A stretch of 64,000 nucleotides of DNA from Nocardioides alkalitolerans. Lineage in GTDB: Bacteria; Actinomycetota; Actinomycetes; Propionibacteriales; Nocardioidaceae. The DNA lies in the NCBI GenBank assembly GCA_038184435.1, contig CP116227.1, positions 1,579,501-1,643,500 of the forward strand, read 5' to 3'. The notes beneath the pieces were generated by a model. The model was not told the origin of the DNA and ran no database searches. It saw nothing but the letters and a program-made list of their open reading frames with translations. The position numbers and the translations under genes were made by a program. Below, in pieces: positions 8,030 through 16,937 of the stretch (position 1 is the stretch's first letter; every line of letters starts with the position of its first letter).

Positions 8030-8914
8030 TCAGGCCCCGGTTCCAGCGCCCGCCGTGCGGGCGGCGAGGGCGGCGCGACCGGCGTCGCGCATGACGGCCA
8101 CACCGACGGTCTCCCCCGTGAACTGCTCGAGCTGCAGCAGCGCCTGGTGGGCGAGGAGGTCGAGGCCGTCGACGACGGTCGCGCCCGCCACGGCGGCCGC
8201 GGCGGCGAGCGGGGTGGGCCAGGGGTCGTAGACCACCTCGAACACCACCGGGGCGGGGGCCAGGAGCTCCACGAGGTCCGGCGTCTGGCCCGCGACCGGC
8301 ACGGTCGCGACGACCACGTCACCGACGACCAGCCCGGCCGGGACGTCGCCGGTCGCGACGACCTCCACGTGCGGGGCCGTCGGGTGCGCCCGCACCGCGG
8401 CGACGGCCTCGGCGGCCCGCTCCGGCGAGCGGACCAGCACCGTGAGGTGGCGCGCGCCCAGCTCGGTGAGGGCGAGCGCCGTGGAGGCGGCCGTGGCCCC
8501 GCCGCCGAGCACCGTCGCACGGTCCACGGCGGTGACGCCACGCTCGCGCAGCGCCGCGACGGCGCCGGGCACGTCGGTGTTGTCGGCCTGCACCCCGTCG
8601 GGGCCGAGCACGAGCGTGTTCGCTCCCCCGGCCGCCACCGCGAGGGGCGTACGTCGGTCGGCGAGCGCCAGGGCCTCGCGCTTGTGCGGCATCGTCACCG
8701 ACAGCCCGCGCCACGCCGGCCCGAGGGCCGCCACGTGGGCGGTCAGGCCGCCGGCGGGGACGCGCACGGCGTCGTACGTGACGTCGGTGAGGCCGAGGGC
8801 CGCGTACGCCGCGCGGTGCAGCACCGGCGAGAGCGAGTGCTCGACCGGGTCGCCGACGACGGCGCAGCGGCGCACCGGCTCAGCCGTTGCGGTTGCTGTT
8901 GGCGCGGTCGACAT
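8030..8914 (-). CDS. aroE: Shikimate dehydrogenase
   Basis: A 294-residue NADP-type oxidoreductase reducing 3-dehydroshikimate to shikimate. The shikimate pocket motif HSLSP, the catalytic Lys in TMPHKREAL and the Asp in ADNTDVPG are present, followed by the nucleotide-binding GGGATAAST loop. The C-terminal motif LLAHQALLQLEQFTG is typical. The gene overlaps the 3' end of mltG by 35 nt and is followed 1 nt later by the prepilin peptidase gene. Confidence 0.95.
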   Translation of the reverse strand: MSTAPTATATAEPVRRCAVVGDPVEHSLSPVLHRAAYAALGLTDVTYDAVRVPAGGLTAHVAALGPAWRGLSVTMPHKREALALADRRTPLAVAAGGANTLVLGPDGVQADNTDVPGAVAALRERGVTAVDRATVLGGGATAASTALALTELGARHLTVLVRSPERAAEAVAAVRAHPTAPHVEVVATGDVPAGLVVGDVVVATVPVAGQTPDLVELLAPAPVVFEVVYDPWPTPLAAAAAVAGATVVDGLDLLAHQALLQLEQFTGETVGVAVMRDAGRAALAARTAGAGTGA

Positions 8915-10106
8915 TCTCGAGGTGGTCGGCGTACTCCGACGCGAAGTAGGACGAGTTCGAGCCGTCGCCGGCCGCGACGAAGTAGCAGTAGCCCTCGGAG
9001 CTGGGGTTGACCGCCGCCTCCATGGTGGCCTCGCTCGGCGCGCCGATGGGGCCGGGCGGGAGGCCGGGGTACTTGTAGGTGTTGTAGGGGTCGTCGATCT
9101 GCCGATCCTCCTCGGTGGTGAACGGCGTCCCCGTGTTCGCGCCCTTGATGAAGTTCACCGTCGAGTCCATCTGCAGCATCCCGGCGGGCACGCCGGCGCA
9201 CTCCCCGGCCAGGCGGTCGTAGATGACCTCGGCGACCTGGGGACGCTCCTCCGGCAGCAGCACCTCCTTCTGGATGATGCTCGCCAGCGTCAGCAGCTCG
9301 TGCTGCGTGAAGCCCGGCACGGCGTCGTCGACGAGGCCCGCCCCGGTGGCCGCCTCGCTCCAGCGCTCGACCATCTGGGTGAGGATCGAGACCGCCGTCG
9401 GGTCGGAGCCGAAGTCGTAGCTGTCGGGGTAGAGGTAGCCCTCCACGTCGCCGCCGGCCTCCGCGGGGAGCGGCAGCGACGGGTCCTCGGCCGCGGCCTC
9501 GAAGTCGGCGACGGGGATGCCCGTCGCGCCCGCCAGCAGGTCGAAGGTCTGGCCCTTCGTGTAGCCCGCGGTGATGGTGATGCCGCCACCGCCGATGTAG
9601 TCGGCGTTGGTCATCAGCTCGGCTGCCTGGGCACCCGTCATGCCCTCGCACATCGAGCGCGTGCCGTCGCGGACGCTGTCGTTGGCGACGGCGGCGGTGA
9701 AGGCGCCCGAGGAGGCCACGACGCCCTTCTCGGCGAGGAGGCTGCCGATCTGGCCGGCGCTGTAGCCCGCCGGCACGGTGATCTCCACGTCGCCGCCGGT
9801 GGCGCACTCCTCGACGGACGCGACGCCCTCGAAGTCGTCGGGCTCGCCGCTGCCGTTGATGCGGTCGGCGACCCAGCTGACCCCGGCGTAGAGACCACCC
9901 ACGACGCCTGCGATCAGCACGAGGGCGACCAGCAGGCACCCGAGGCCCTTGCCGCGCTTCTTCTTCGGGGCCCGGCGCGAGCCGCCCGCCGCCCGCCGCC
10001 CGTCGACGGCGGGCTGCTCACCCGTCACGTAGGGATCGGGATCCCCCGGCAGGAGCGAGTCGTCGTCGTGGCCCGCAGGGCCGGACGATGGGTGGAGGTC
10101 AGACAT
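8880..10106 (-). CDS. mltG: Endolytic murein transglycosylase MltG
   Basis: A 408-residue membrane-anchored YceG-family lytic transglycosylase that cuts nascent glycan strands and is thought to terminate peptidoglycan chain growth. A charged cytoplasmic tail of about 55 residues ending in APKKKRGKG precedes one transmembrane helix (about 56-80). The catalytic region has TLASIIQKEV with the key Glu, and the conserved MQMDSTVNF and NTYKYPGLPPGPI motifs. The ATG at MSDLHP overlaps ruvX by 8 nt. It sits in the usual alaS-ruvX-mltG-aroE order. Confidence 0.94.
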   Translation of the reverse strand: MSDLHPSSGPAGHDDDSLLPGDPDPYVTGEQPAVDGRRAAGGSRRAPKKKRGKGLGCLLVALVLIAGVVGGLYAGVSWVADRINGSGEPDDFEGVASVEECATGGDVEITVPAGYSAGQIGSLLAEKGVVASSGAFTAAVANDSVRDGTRSMCEGMTGAQAAELMTNADYIGGGGITITAGYTKGQTFDLLAGATGIPVADFEAAAEDPSLPLPAEAGGDVEGYLYPDSYDFGSDPTAVSILTQMVERWSEAATGAGLVDDAVPGFTQHELLTLASIIQKEVLLPEERPQVAEVIYDRLAGECAGVPAGMLQMDSTVNFIKGANTGTPFTTEEDRQIDDPYNTYKYPGLPPGPIGAPSEATMEAAVNPSSEGYCYFVAAGDGSNSSYFASEYADHLENVDRANSNRNG

Positions 10107-10557
10107 CGGTCTCCTCGAGGAGTTGGCCAGGCGCAGCCCCCGTACGGCGCTCGGTGTCCAGGACGTGCTGCAGGATGAGCACGGCGGCCGCCTGATCGAC
10201 GACCGACCGCTGGTTCTTCGCCGTGCGACCGCTCGCGCGGAGCATCGACTCCGCCGACACGGTGGTGAGCCGCTCGTCGACGAGCCGCACGGGCACGTCG
10301 CCGAGCCGGCGGGCCAGCTTGCGGGCGAAGGTGCGCACCTTCGCCGCCGCCGGCCCCTCCTTGCCGGAGAGCGAGCGCGGCAGACCGACGACGACCTCGA
10401 CGGCCTCGTGTTCCGCGCGGAGCTCCGCGATCCGGTCGAGGTCACCCCGACCCCGGCGGACCGTCTCCACCGGTGTCGCGAGGATCCCGGCGGCGTCGCA
10501 GCGCGCGACCCCGATCCGGGCGTCGCCCGGGTCGATGCCGAGCCGCACTCCAGTCAT
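10099..10557 (-). CDS. ruvX: Holliday junction resolvase-like protein RuvX/YqgF
   Basis: A 152-residue RNase H-fold protein. It starts with LGIDPGDARIGVA carrying the first acidic residue, has VVGLPRSLSGKEGPAA in the middle and LVDERLTTVSAESML with further acidic residues. YqgF proteins are implicated in 16S rRNA 5' processing as well as junction resolution. It lies 7 nt after alaS and overlaps mltG by 8 nt. Confidence 0.94.
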   Translation of the reverse strand: MTGVRLGIDPGDARIGVARCDAAGILATPVETVRRGRGDLDRIAELRAEHEAVEVVVGLPRSLSGKEGPAAAKVRTFARKLARRLGDVPVRLVDERLTTVSAESMLRASGRTAKNQRSVVDQAAAVLILQHVLDTERRTGAAPGQLLEETDV

Positions 10558-10564
10558 CGGGGGA

Positions 10565-13261
10565 TCAGGCCCCCACCACGCGGGCGACCTCGGCGCTGAC
10601 CGCAGCCAGCGCCGCGTCGACGCCGGCGACGTCGGTGCCGCCGCCCTGCGCGACGTCGGCCTTGCCGCCGCCCTTGCCGCCCACGAGCGGGCCGACGGCC
10701 TTCACGAGCGCACCGGCCGAGAGGCCGGCGGCCTGGCCGGCCTCGTTGACCGCCGCGACGACCGCCACCTTGCCGTCGGCGACGCCGAGCACGACGACGA
10801 CGCCCGGGTCGGCCGCCGCGAGCCGCGCGCGGACGTCGAGGGCGAGCGTGCGCACGTCCCCGCCGCCGGCCCCGTCGACCCGGTGGGCCACGACGTTGGC
10901 CGAGCCGACCCGCGTCGCGGCCGCGGCGACCTCGCCGGCCGCGGCGAGGAGCTGCGCCACGCGGGCGCGCTCGATCTCCTTCTCGGCCGCACGCAGCCGC
11001 TCGACCAGGTCGCTCACCCGGCCGACCAGGTCGTCCGGCTTGGTCTTGAGGAGCCCGGTGAGCTGCCCGACCACGTCGCGCTCGCGCGCCAGGTAGGCGA
11101 AGCCCTCGACGCCCGTGTACGCCTCGATCCGGCGGTTGCCGGAGCCGATGGAGGCCTCGCCGGTGACGACGATGGTGCCGATCTGCGACGAGTGGTCGAC
11201 GTGGGTGCCACCGCACAGCTCGCGCGACCAGGGGCCGCCGATCTCCACGACGCGCACCTTCGTCTCGTCGTACGTCTCCCCGAAGAGCGCGACCGCGCCC
11301 CAGGCGCGGGCCTCCTCGAGCGTCATGTACTGCCAGCCGACGGGCAGGTCCGCACGCAGCGCCTGGTTGGAGACCTGCTCGACGTCGTGCACCTGGGCCG
11401 GGGTCAGTCCCTGCGTCCAGCCGAAGTCGAGGCGCAGGTAGCCCGGGCGGTTGTAGGAGCCCGACTGCAGCGCGGAGGGACCGAGCACCTCGCGGAGCGC
11501 GGCGTGCACGACGTGGGTGCCCGAGTGGGCCTGCCGGGCGCCGATCCGCCACTCGGGGTCGACCCGCGCCTGCAGCGCGCGCGAGGCGGCGGCGTCCAGG
11601 GCGAACTCGCCGTCGACGACCCGCACCTGGTGCACGACGAGACCCTTGACCGGGCGCTGCACGTCGAGCACCTCGAGGCGTCCGCCGTCGAACTCGATGG
11701 TGCCGGCGTCGGCGGCCTGGCCACCGGACTCGGCGTAGAACGGTGTGCGGTCGAGGACCAGCTCGCCCACCTCGCCGGCGCCGAGCACCGCGGCCGGAGC
11801 GCCCCCGCTCAGCAGGGCGACGGGCCGCGACTCGGTCTCCAGCGTCTCGTAGGCCAGCCACTCCGTGGGGCCGTTGGCGTCGAGGATGCCGCGGTACGCC
11901 GTGGTGTCGGCGTGCTGCCCCTTCTTGCGGCGGGCGTCCTCCTTCGACTTCTCGCGGGCCTCGGCCATCAGGCCGCGGAAACCCTGCTCGTCGACGTCGA
12001 TGCCGGCCTCGGAGGCCATCTCGAGCGTGAGGTCGATCGGGAACCCGTAGGTGTCGTGCAGCGCGAACGCCTTGGCGCCGGACAGCTGCGTGCCCCCCGA
12101 CTGCTTCACCTCGCCAGCGGCGAGGTCGAAGATCTGCGTGCCCGCCTGGAGCGTCTTGCGGAACGCCTCCTCCTCGGCGAAGGCGACGCGGCTGATGCGG
12201 TCCCAGCTGGTGCGGAGCTCCGGGTAGCCCTCCGCCATCTTGTCGCGGCTCACCGGCAGCAGCTCCGGCAGCGCCGGGTCGCCGTAGCCCAGCAGGCGCA
12301 TGGACCGCACGGCGCGGCGCAGCAGGCGGCGCAGCACGTAGCCGCGGCCCTCGTTGCCCGGCGTGACGCCGTCGTTGATGAGCATCATCGAGGAGCGCAC
12401 GTGGTCGGCGACCACGCGGAAGCGCACGTCGTCGACCGGGTCCGCGCCGTACCGGCGGCCCGTGAGCTCCTGGGCCCGCTCGATGACGGGGAAGACCACG
12501 TCGATCTCGTACATGTTGTCCTTGCCCTGGAGCAGGTAGGCCACCCGCTCCAGGCCGAGGCCCGTGTCGATGTTCTTGTTCGGCAGCGAGCCCGCGATGT
12601 CGAAGTCCGACTTGCTGCGCACGGCGGACAGCTCGTCCTGCATGAAGACCAGGTTCCAGAACTCGAGGTAGCGGTCGCCCGCGTCCCAGTCGCGGTCGGC
12701 GCCGAACTCCGGGCCGCGGTCGATGAGGATCTCCGAGCACGGACCGCCGGGGCCGGGAACGCCCATCGACCAGTAGTTCTCGGACTTGCCGAGACGGACG
12801 ATGCGGTCGTCGGGCAGGCCGGTGATGCGCTTCCAGAGCGCCACCGCCTCCGGGTCGTCCTCGTAGACGCTCGGGTAGAGCAGCGACTCGTCGAAGCCGA
12901 AGCCGCCGTCGGCGACCGACTTCGTGACCAGCTCCCAGGCGAGCGTGATCGCGCCCTCCTTGAAGTAGTCGCCGAAGGAGAAGTTGCCGCACATCTCGAA
13001 GAACGTGCCGTGGCGGGTCGTCTTGCCGACCTCCTCGATGTCGAGGGTGCGCACGCACTTCTGGATGCTCGTCGCCCGCGGGAAGCCCGCGGTCTCCTGG
13101 CCGAGGAAGTAGGGCTTGAACGGCACCATGCCCGCGTTGACGAACAGCAGGTTGGGGTCGTCGAGCAGCAGCGACGCCGAGGGGACGACGGTGTGCTCGC
13201 CCACCGTGGTGTTCTGGGCGAAGTGGTTCGTGAACCGGCGGCGGATCTCCGCGGTGTCCAT
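10565..13261 (-). CDS. alaS: Alanine--tRNA ligase
   Basis: An 898-residue class II synthetase, full length. The N-terminal catalytic domain starts RRRFTNHFAQNTT and contains LFVNAGMVPFKPYFLGQE (motif region). The editing domain has the zinc-site histidines in HSGTHVVHAALR and the Cys/His in CGGTHVDHS. A C-terminal DHHA1/C-Ala region with a coiled coil (around residues 700-760) closes the protein with a Gly-rich VGGKGGGKADVAQGG. The start codon overlaps the stop of the upstream gene by one base. Confidence 0.97.
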   Translation of the reverse strand: MDTAEIRRRFTNHFAQNTTVGEHTVVPSASLLLDDPNLLFVNAGMVPFKPYFLGQETAGFPRATSIQKCVRTLDIEEVGKTTRHGTFFEMCGNFSFGDYFKEGAITLAWELVTKSVADGGFGFDESLLYPSVYEDDPEAVALWKRITGLPDDRIVRLGKSENYWSMGVPGPGGPCSEILIDRGPEFGADRDWDAGDRYLEFWNLVFMQDELSAVRSKSDFDIAGSLPNKNIDTGLGLERVAYLLQGKDNMYEIDVVFPVIERAQELTGRRYGADPVDDVRFRVVADHVRSSMMLINDGVTPGNEGRGYVLRRLLRRAVRSMRLLGYGDPALPELLPVSRDKMAEGYPELRTSWDRISRVAFAEEEAFRKTLQAGTQIFDLAAGEVKQSGGTQLSGAKAFALHDTYGFPIDLTLEMASEAGIDVDEQGFRGLMAEAREKSKEDARRKKGQHADTTAYRGILDANGPTEWLAYETLETESRPVALLSGGAPAAVLGAGEVGELVLDRTPFYAESGGQAADAGTIEFDGGRLEVLDVQRPVKGLVVHQVRVVDGEFALDAAASRALQARVDPEWRIGARQAHSGTHVVHAALREVLGPSALQSGSYNRPGYLRLDFGWTQGLTPAQVHDVEQVSNQALRADLPVGWQYMTLEEARAWGAVALFGETYDETKVRVVEIGGPWSRELCGGTHVDHSSQIGTIVVTGEASIGSGNRRIEAYTGVEGFAYLARERDVVGQLTGLLKTKPDDLVGRVSDLVERLRAAEKEIERARVAQLLAAAGEVAAAATRVGSANVVAHRVDGAGGGDVRTLALDVRARLAAADPGVVVVLGVADGKVAVVAAVNEAGQAAGLSAGALVKAVGPLVGGKGGGKADVAQGGGTDVAGVDAALAAVSAEVARVVGA

Positions 13262-13695
13262 CAGCTCGTGCCTTCCTCGGTGGCGCGGTCGTCCGCACCG
13301 GGGCTTCGGTGGTGGGAATGCTGATCAGGGTGCTCAGGAGCGGCGATCGTGCCAGGCACCCCGGCGCCGGTGACATCCGGGGTGACATCCGGGGTGACAT
13401 CCGGGGTGACATCCGGGGTGACATCCGGGGTGACATCCGGGGTGACATCCGGGGTCGCACCGGGGGCCAGCTCGGGGACGCCGTGGGGCACGAGCCCGAG
13501 CCGGTCCCGGAGCTCGGCGTCGCGTTCCGCCGCGCCCGACGTGAACTCCTCCGCCATGAGGCGCGCGCCGAGACGCAGGCCGGCCAGGCGGTCACGGACG
13601 CCGTCGGGCGTGAAGGCCTCGGCGACCCGACGGGCGCGGACGACGGCGTACACGCCGACCCCGGTGCCGGCCGCGAACCACACCGCCCGGTTCAC
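13261..13695 (-). CDS. DUF6167-like membrane-anchored protein with TPDV repeat
   Basis: A 144-residue protein found upstream of alaS in many actinobacteria. The N-terminus (residues 1-20) is a short hydrophobic segment, followed by an amphipathic stretch (VRARRVAEAFTPDGVRDRLAGL) that is the conserved part. The C-terminal half is low-complexity: TPDV is repeated seven times (about residues 81-108), encoded by seven 12-nt copies. The GTG start overlaps the end of the upstream membrane protein gene. Function unknown. Confidence 0.8.
   Translation of the reverse strand: MNRAVWFAAGTGVGVYAVVRARRVAEAFTPDGVRDRLAGLRLGARLMAEEFTSGAAERDAELRDRLGLVPHGVPELAPGATPDVTPDVTPDVTPDVTPDVTPDVTPDVTGAGVPGTIAAPEHPDQHSHHRSPGADDRATEEGTS
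13371..13454. repeat. Seven tandem 12-bp repeats (tgacatccgggg)
   Basis: Seven perfect copies of the 12-mer lie head to tail inside the DUF6167-like gene and encode TPDV on the minus strand. The unit length keeps the frame, so copy-number change by slippage would only alter the linker length. Confidence 0.97.
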
Positions 13696-14363
13696 GCGGC
13701 GCCCTTCGCGACGTCGCCGGCGCCCTCGCCGACCCCCTGGGCCTCACGCCGCTGACGTGCGTGCAGCTCGCGGCGTGCCTGACGCACCTCGGCGCGGCGC
13801 TCCTTGCGGGAGCGCTTCACCTCGCGGCGCATCTCGAAGCGGATGCGGTTGCGGGTCTCGGGGGCCAGCGCGCGGCGAGCGCCGTGGGCGACCGCGCCCA
13901 CCCGCACCAGGGTCTCCCGGAGCAGGAGGTCGGCGAAGAGCTTGCCGTCGACGCGCCCCGCGACCTCGACCGTGCGGCGCGGCCCGGTCGCCGTCGCGTC
14001 GTCGCCCTGCGCGCCCGCCGTCTCGGGGAGGCCGCCCCCGAGGCGGGTGATGACGTAGCTCGGTGGCGCCGGGGCGTGCCGCGACCGGGCCGCGCGAGCC
14101 GCGTCGCGCGGCTCGTCGGCGCCCGTGGGTCCGCCCTGCTCGCCTGCCTCGCCGGAGCCGGGCGCGACGCCGGCGGCGACCGTGCGACGGACGGCCTCGA
14201 TCTCGGTGCGCAACGCCGCGGCCTCCGCGTGGGCCCGGTCGAGCGCGGCAGAGGTGCGCCGCTGCCGGCGCAGTGCCAGCAGACCGACGACGAGCGCGAC
14301 GGCGACGAGCGCTGCGAGCACGACGCCCAGCAGCACGACGGGCGTCGTCAGTTCGTCGGTCAT
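13692..14363 (-). CDS. Membrane-anchored coiled-coil protein, unknown
   Basis: A 223-residue protein with one transmembrane helix at about residues 8-32, then a coiled-coil-like stretch (RTSAALDRAHAEAAALRTEIEAVRRTV), an Ala/Gly/Pro linker and a highly basic C-terminal half (RFEMRREVKRSRKERRAEVRQ). DUF948-type proteins occupy this position beside alaS in other actinobacteria, and this may be a long divergent member; I cannot confirm it. The ATG at MTDELTTP is 11 nt after rarA; the stop overlaps the next start by 4 nt. Confidence 0.7.
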   Translation of the reverse strand: MTDELTTPVVLLGVVLAALVAVALVVGLLALRRQRRTSAALDRAHAEAAALRTEIEAVRRTVAAGVAPGSGEAGEQGGPTGADEPRDAARAARSRHAPAPPSYVITRLGGGLPETAGAQGDDATATGPRRTVEVAGRVDGKLFADLLLRETLVRVGAVAHGARRALAPETRNRIRFEMRREVKRSRKERRAEVRQARRELHARQRREAQGVGEGAGDVAKGAA

Positions 14364-14374
14364 GGGCCCCGACC

Positions 14375-15745
14375 CTATCGCGGCTCGCCGCGCACGATCC
14401 GGCGGATGCGGGCCCACCGCTCCCCCACCCCGGCCTCCGCGCCGTTGGCCGTCGGCACGTAGTAGGCGCGGTCCGCCACCACCTCGGGTGCGTACACCTG
14501 CGTCGCGATCCCGTACGGCGCGTCGTGCGCGTAGACGTAGGTCTCGCCGTGCCCGATCTTCGACGCCCCCGCGTAGTGGGCGTCGCGCAGGTGCGGCGGC
14601 ACCGTGCCGATCTTCCCGGCGCGCACGTCGGCCTGGGCCGCGTTGATCGCGGCGTACACGGCGTTGGACTTCGGCGCGACCGCGAGGGCGACCGTCGCCT
14701 GGGCCAGGTTGAGCCGGGCCTCGGGCATGCCGATCAGCTGCACGGCCTGGGCCGCGGCCACCGCGGTCGTGAGCGCGGTCGGGTCGGCGAGCCCGATGTC
14801 CTCGCTCGCGAGGATGACGAGACGGCGGGCGATGAAGCGGGGGTCCTCCCCCGCCTCGACCATGCGCGCGAGGTAGTGCAGCGCGGCGTCGGCGTCGGAG
14901 CCGCGCACCGACTTGATGAAGGCGCTGATGACGTCGTAGTGCTGGTCGCCCTGCCGGTCGTAGCGCACCGCGGCCTGGTCGACTGCCGTCTCCGTCGTCG
15001 ACAGGTCGATGACCGTGGCCTCGCGGGCGAGCGCGGCGCCGGCCGCGGCCTCCAGGTAGGTCAGCGACCGCCGGGCGTCGCCCCCCGCCATCCGGACCAG
15101 GTGGGCCCTCGCGTCGTCGTCGATCGTGAGCGCGCCAGCGAGTCCGCGCTCGTCCGCCAGCGCGCGGTCGATGACGCCGGCGACGTCGGCGTCGGTCAGC
15201 GACTCGAGCCGCAGCAGCAGCGAGCGCGACAGCAGCGGCGAGATCACCGAGAAGTAGGGGTTCTCCGTCGTCGCGGCCACCAGGGTCACCCAGCGGTTCT
15301 CGACGCCGGGGAGCAGCGCGTCCTGCTGGGCCTTGGAGAAGCGGTGGACCTCGTCGACGAACAGCACCGTCTCCGTGCCCGTGCGCACCAGGTCGGAGCG
15401 GGCGGCCTCGATCGCGGCCCGCACCTCCTTCACGCCCGCCGACACGGCCGACACCTCGACGAACCGGCGCTGCGTCTGCTGGGACACGATCGAGGCGATG
15501 GTCGTCTTCCCGGTGCCCGGAGGGCCCCACAGCAGGAGGCTGAGGGACTTGTCGCCCTCGATCAGCTGCCGCAACGGCGAGCCCGGGGCACGGAGCTGGT
15601 CCTGGCCCGCCAGCTCGTCGAGGGTGCGGGGCCGCATCCGCACGGCGAGGGGCGCGGCCGCGTGCTGGGCGGCGCTGAGCGAGCCACCGCCGCCGGTGGC
15701 CGGCGCGCCGGGGCCGCCCGGGAGGTCGAAGAGCCCGTCGCTCAC
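14375..15745 (-). CDS. rarA: Replication-associated recombination protein A
   Basis: A 456-residue MgsA/RarA-type AAA ATPase related to clamp-loader subunits, acting at stalled replication forks. Walker A is GPPGTGKTT (about residue 74) and Walker B LFVDEVHRF; the sensor region ATTENPYFSV and the C-terminal tetramerisation domain with RFIARRLVILASEDIG and PPHLRDAHYAG are present. The GTG start overlaps the upstream DUF3159 gene by 4 nt. Confidence 0.95.
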   Translation of the reverse strand: MSDGLFDLPGGPGAPATGGGGSLSAAQHAAAPLAVRMRPRTLDELAGQDQLRAPGSPLRQLIEGDKSLSLLLWGPPGTGKTTIASIVSQQTQRRFVEVSAVSAGVKEVRAAIEAARSDLVRTGTETVLFVDEVHRFSKAQQDALLPGVENRWVTLVAATTENPYFSVISPLLSRSLLLRLESLTDADVAGVIDRALADERGLAGALTIDDDARAHLVRMAGGDARRSLTYLEAAAGAALAREATVIDLSTTETAVDQAAVRYDRQGDQHYDVISAFIKSVRGSDADAALHYLARMVEAGEDPRFIARRLVILASEDIGLADPTALTTAVAAAQAVQLIGMPEARLNLAQATVALAVAPKSNAVYAAINAAQADVRAGKIGTVPPHLRDAHYAGASKIGHGETYVYAHDAPYGIATQVYAPEVVADRAYYVPTANGAEAGVGERWARIRRIVRGEPR

Positions 15746-16530
15746 GTCGCGGTCGGGGTGCTCGGGGCGGCCGAGGACGCCGGCGGCTCACCGTCGGCGG
15801 CCAGCGGCGTGCGGTCGCGGGAGAGGAGCCAGATCATGGCGGCGAAGGAGGCGATGCGCAACGGCCAGCCCAGCCCGAGCCGGAGGCCGGCGAGCAGCGC
15901 CACGGCCGTGCCCGCGCCCATCGCCCCGGAGTGCCCGGCGAGCCACACCGGCCCCTGCAGCAGGACGCCGATCGCGCCCGGCAGCACCAGCAGCCACGTC
16001 AGGCGGGTGCAGAGGCGCACCACCTGGTCGTTGTCCCGCCAGCCCGTGAGGTCGCCGGTCACCGTGCCGATGAGGAAGCCCATGAGGGGCCACCGGACGA
16101 GGCAGCTCAGGCCGACCACGACCGTGTAGCCCGCGCTGTAGAGGATGCCCGGCAGGAAGTAGGCCAGCGCCTGGTCGTCGACGGAGCCGCCCGAGCGGGC
16201 GGACAGGTGCACGAACAGCCAGCCGACGCCGATGCCGACGAGGGCGTTCATGACGTACTGCACCGTCGACCGCTGCACGATGCGGGCCACCAGGAGCACG
16301 ACCGTCGCGGCCACGCTCACGACCAGGCCGAGCTGCAGGTCGCGCGTGGACAGCCAGAGGATGGTGAAGAGGAGGGTCGGGACGGCGGCCTCCGCGAAGC
16401 CGCGCACCCCGCCGAACGCGTCCGAGAGCTGCTGGCGCACCAGCGCCTCGACGGTGTCGACGCTGACCGGCGGCCGCGACGGCTTCCCCGGCTCCCCCTG
16501 CTCGACGGGCTCGGGCTGGGCGGACGACAT
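15742..16530 (-). CDS. DUF3159 family membrane protein
   Basis: A 262-residue polytopic membrane protein with about six hydrophobic helices between residues 45 and 245. The pattern FGGVRGFAEAAVPTLLF...LVARIVQRSTVQYVMNALVG is characteristic of the actinobacterial DUF3159 family, whose function is unknown; a distant resemblance to the intracellular septation protein A fold has been noted for such proteins. It is coupled to its neighbours by a one-base overlap upstream and a 4-nt overlap downstream. Confidence 0.9.
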   Translation of the reverse strand: MSSAQPEPVEQGEPGKPSRPPVSVDTVEALVRQQLSDAFGGVRGFAEAAVPTLLFTILWLSTRDLQLGLVVSVAATVVLLVARIVQRSTVQYVMNALVGIGVGWLFVHLSARSGGSVDDQALAYFLPGILYSAGYTVVVGLSCLVRWPLMGFLIGTVTGDLTGWRDNDQVVRLCTRLTWLLVLPGAIGVLLQGPVWLAGHSGAMGAGTAVALLAGLRLGLGWPLRIASFAAMIWLLSRDRTPLAADGEPPASSAAPSTPTAT

Positions 16531-16907
16531 CAGGGCCTCAGCTCGTAGCGCGGGTTGAACATGACCCGCACGCCGTCCTGCAGTCCCGTGCGTCCCGACA
16601 CGGAGATGCTGCGTCCGGCCGCGATCCCGCGGATGGACCGGCGGCCCAGCCAGATGAGGGTCAGCACGCCGGTGCCGTCGCTGAGCTCCGCCTCGAGGGC
16701 GGGCACGCCGCCGCGCGGCGCGAGCGTCACCGCACGCAGGGTGCCGAACAGCTCGACGGGCTCCCGGTCGGGCGCCTCGGCGATCGTCACCCGCCCGATC
16801 GCGCCGTGGTCGCGCCGCAGGTCGGAGGTGTGCTGGTCCACCAGCTGTCCCTCGCGCCCGCGGCCCCGGAAGAGCGAGCGTCGCCGCTCGCCGTGCCCCG
16901 TGCTCAT
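16530..16907 (-). CDS. OB-fold nucleic acid-binding domain protein
   Basis: A 125-residue protein. After a basic N-terminus, residues 40-120 have the strand pattern of an OB fold of the RecG/DnaE type (VELFGTLRAVTL ... LSDGTGVLTLIWLGRR ... GRSISVSGRTGLQDG). It probably binds single-stranded nucleic acid, but no partner is known. It lies between DUF3710 (30 nt upstream) and DUF3159 (one-base overlap), a conserved actinobacterial trio. Confidence 0.88.
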   Translation of the reverse strand: MSTGHGERRRSLFRGRGREGQLVDQHTSDLRRDHGAIGRVTIAEAPDREPVELFGTLRAVTLAPRGGVPALEAELSDGTGVLTLIWLGRRSIRGIAAGRSISVSGRTGLQDGVRVMFNPRYELRP

Positions 16908-16937
16908 CGTGCGTCCGCCCCGGTGGTCATCCGCGGG

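Noticed and set aside
10223..13324. Plus-strand open frame of 1033 codons opposite alaS
   Set aside because: alaS is unambiguous on the other strand; the long frame results from high third-position GC.
13371..13454. CRISPR-like direct repeats
   Set aside because: Units are 12 bp with no spacers, in frame within a gene; a simple coding tandem repeat.
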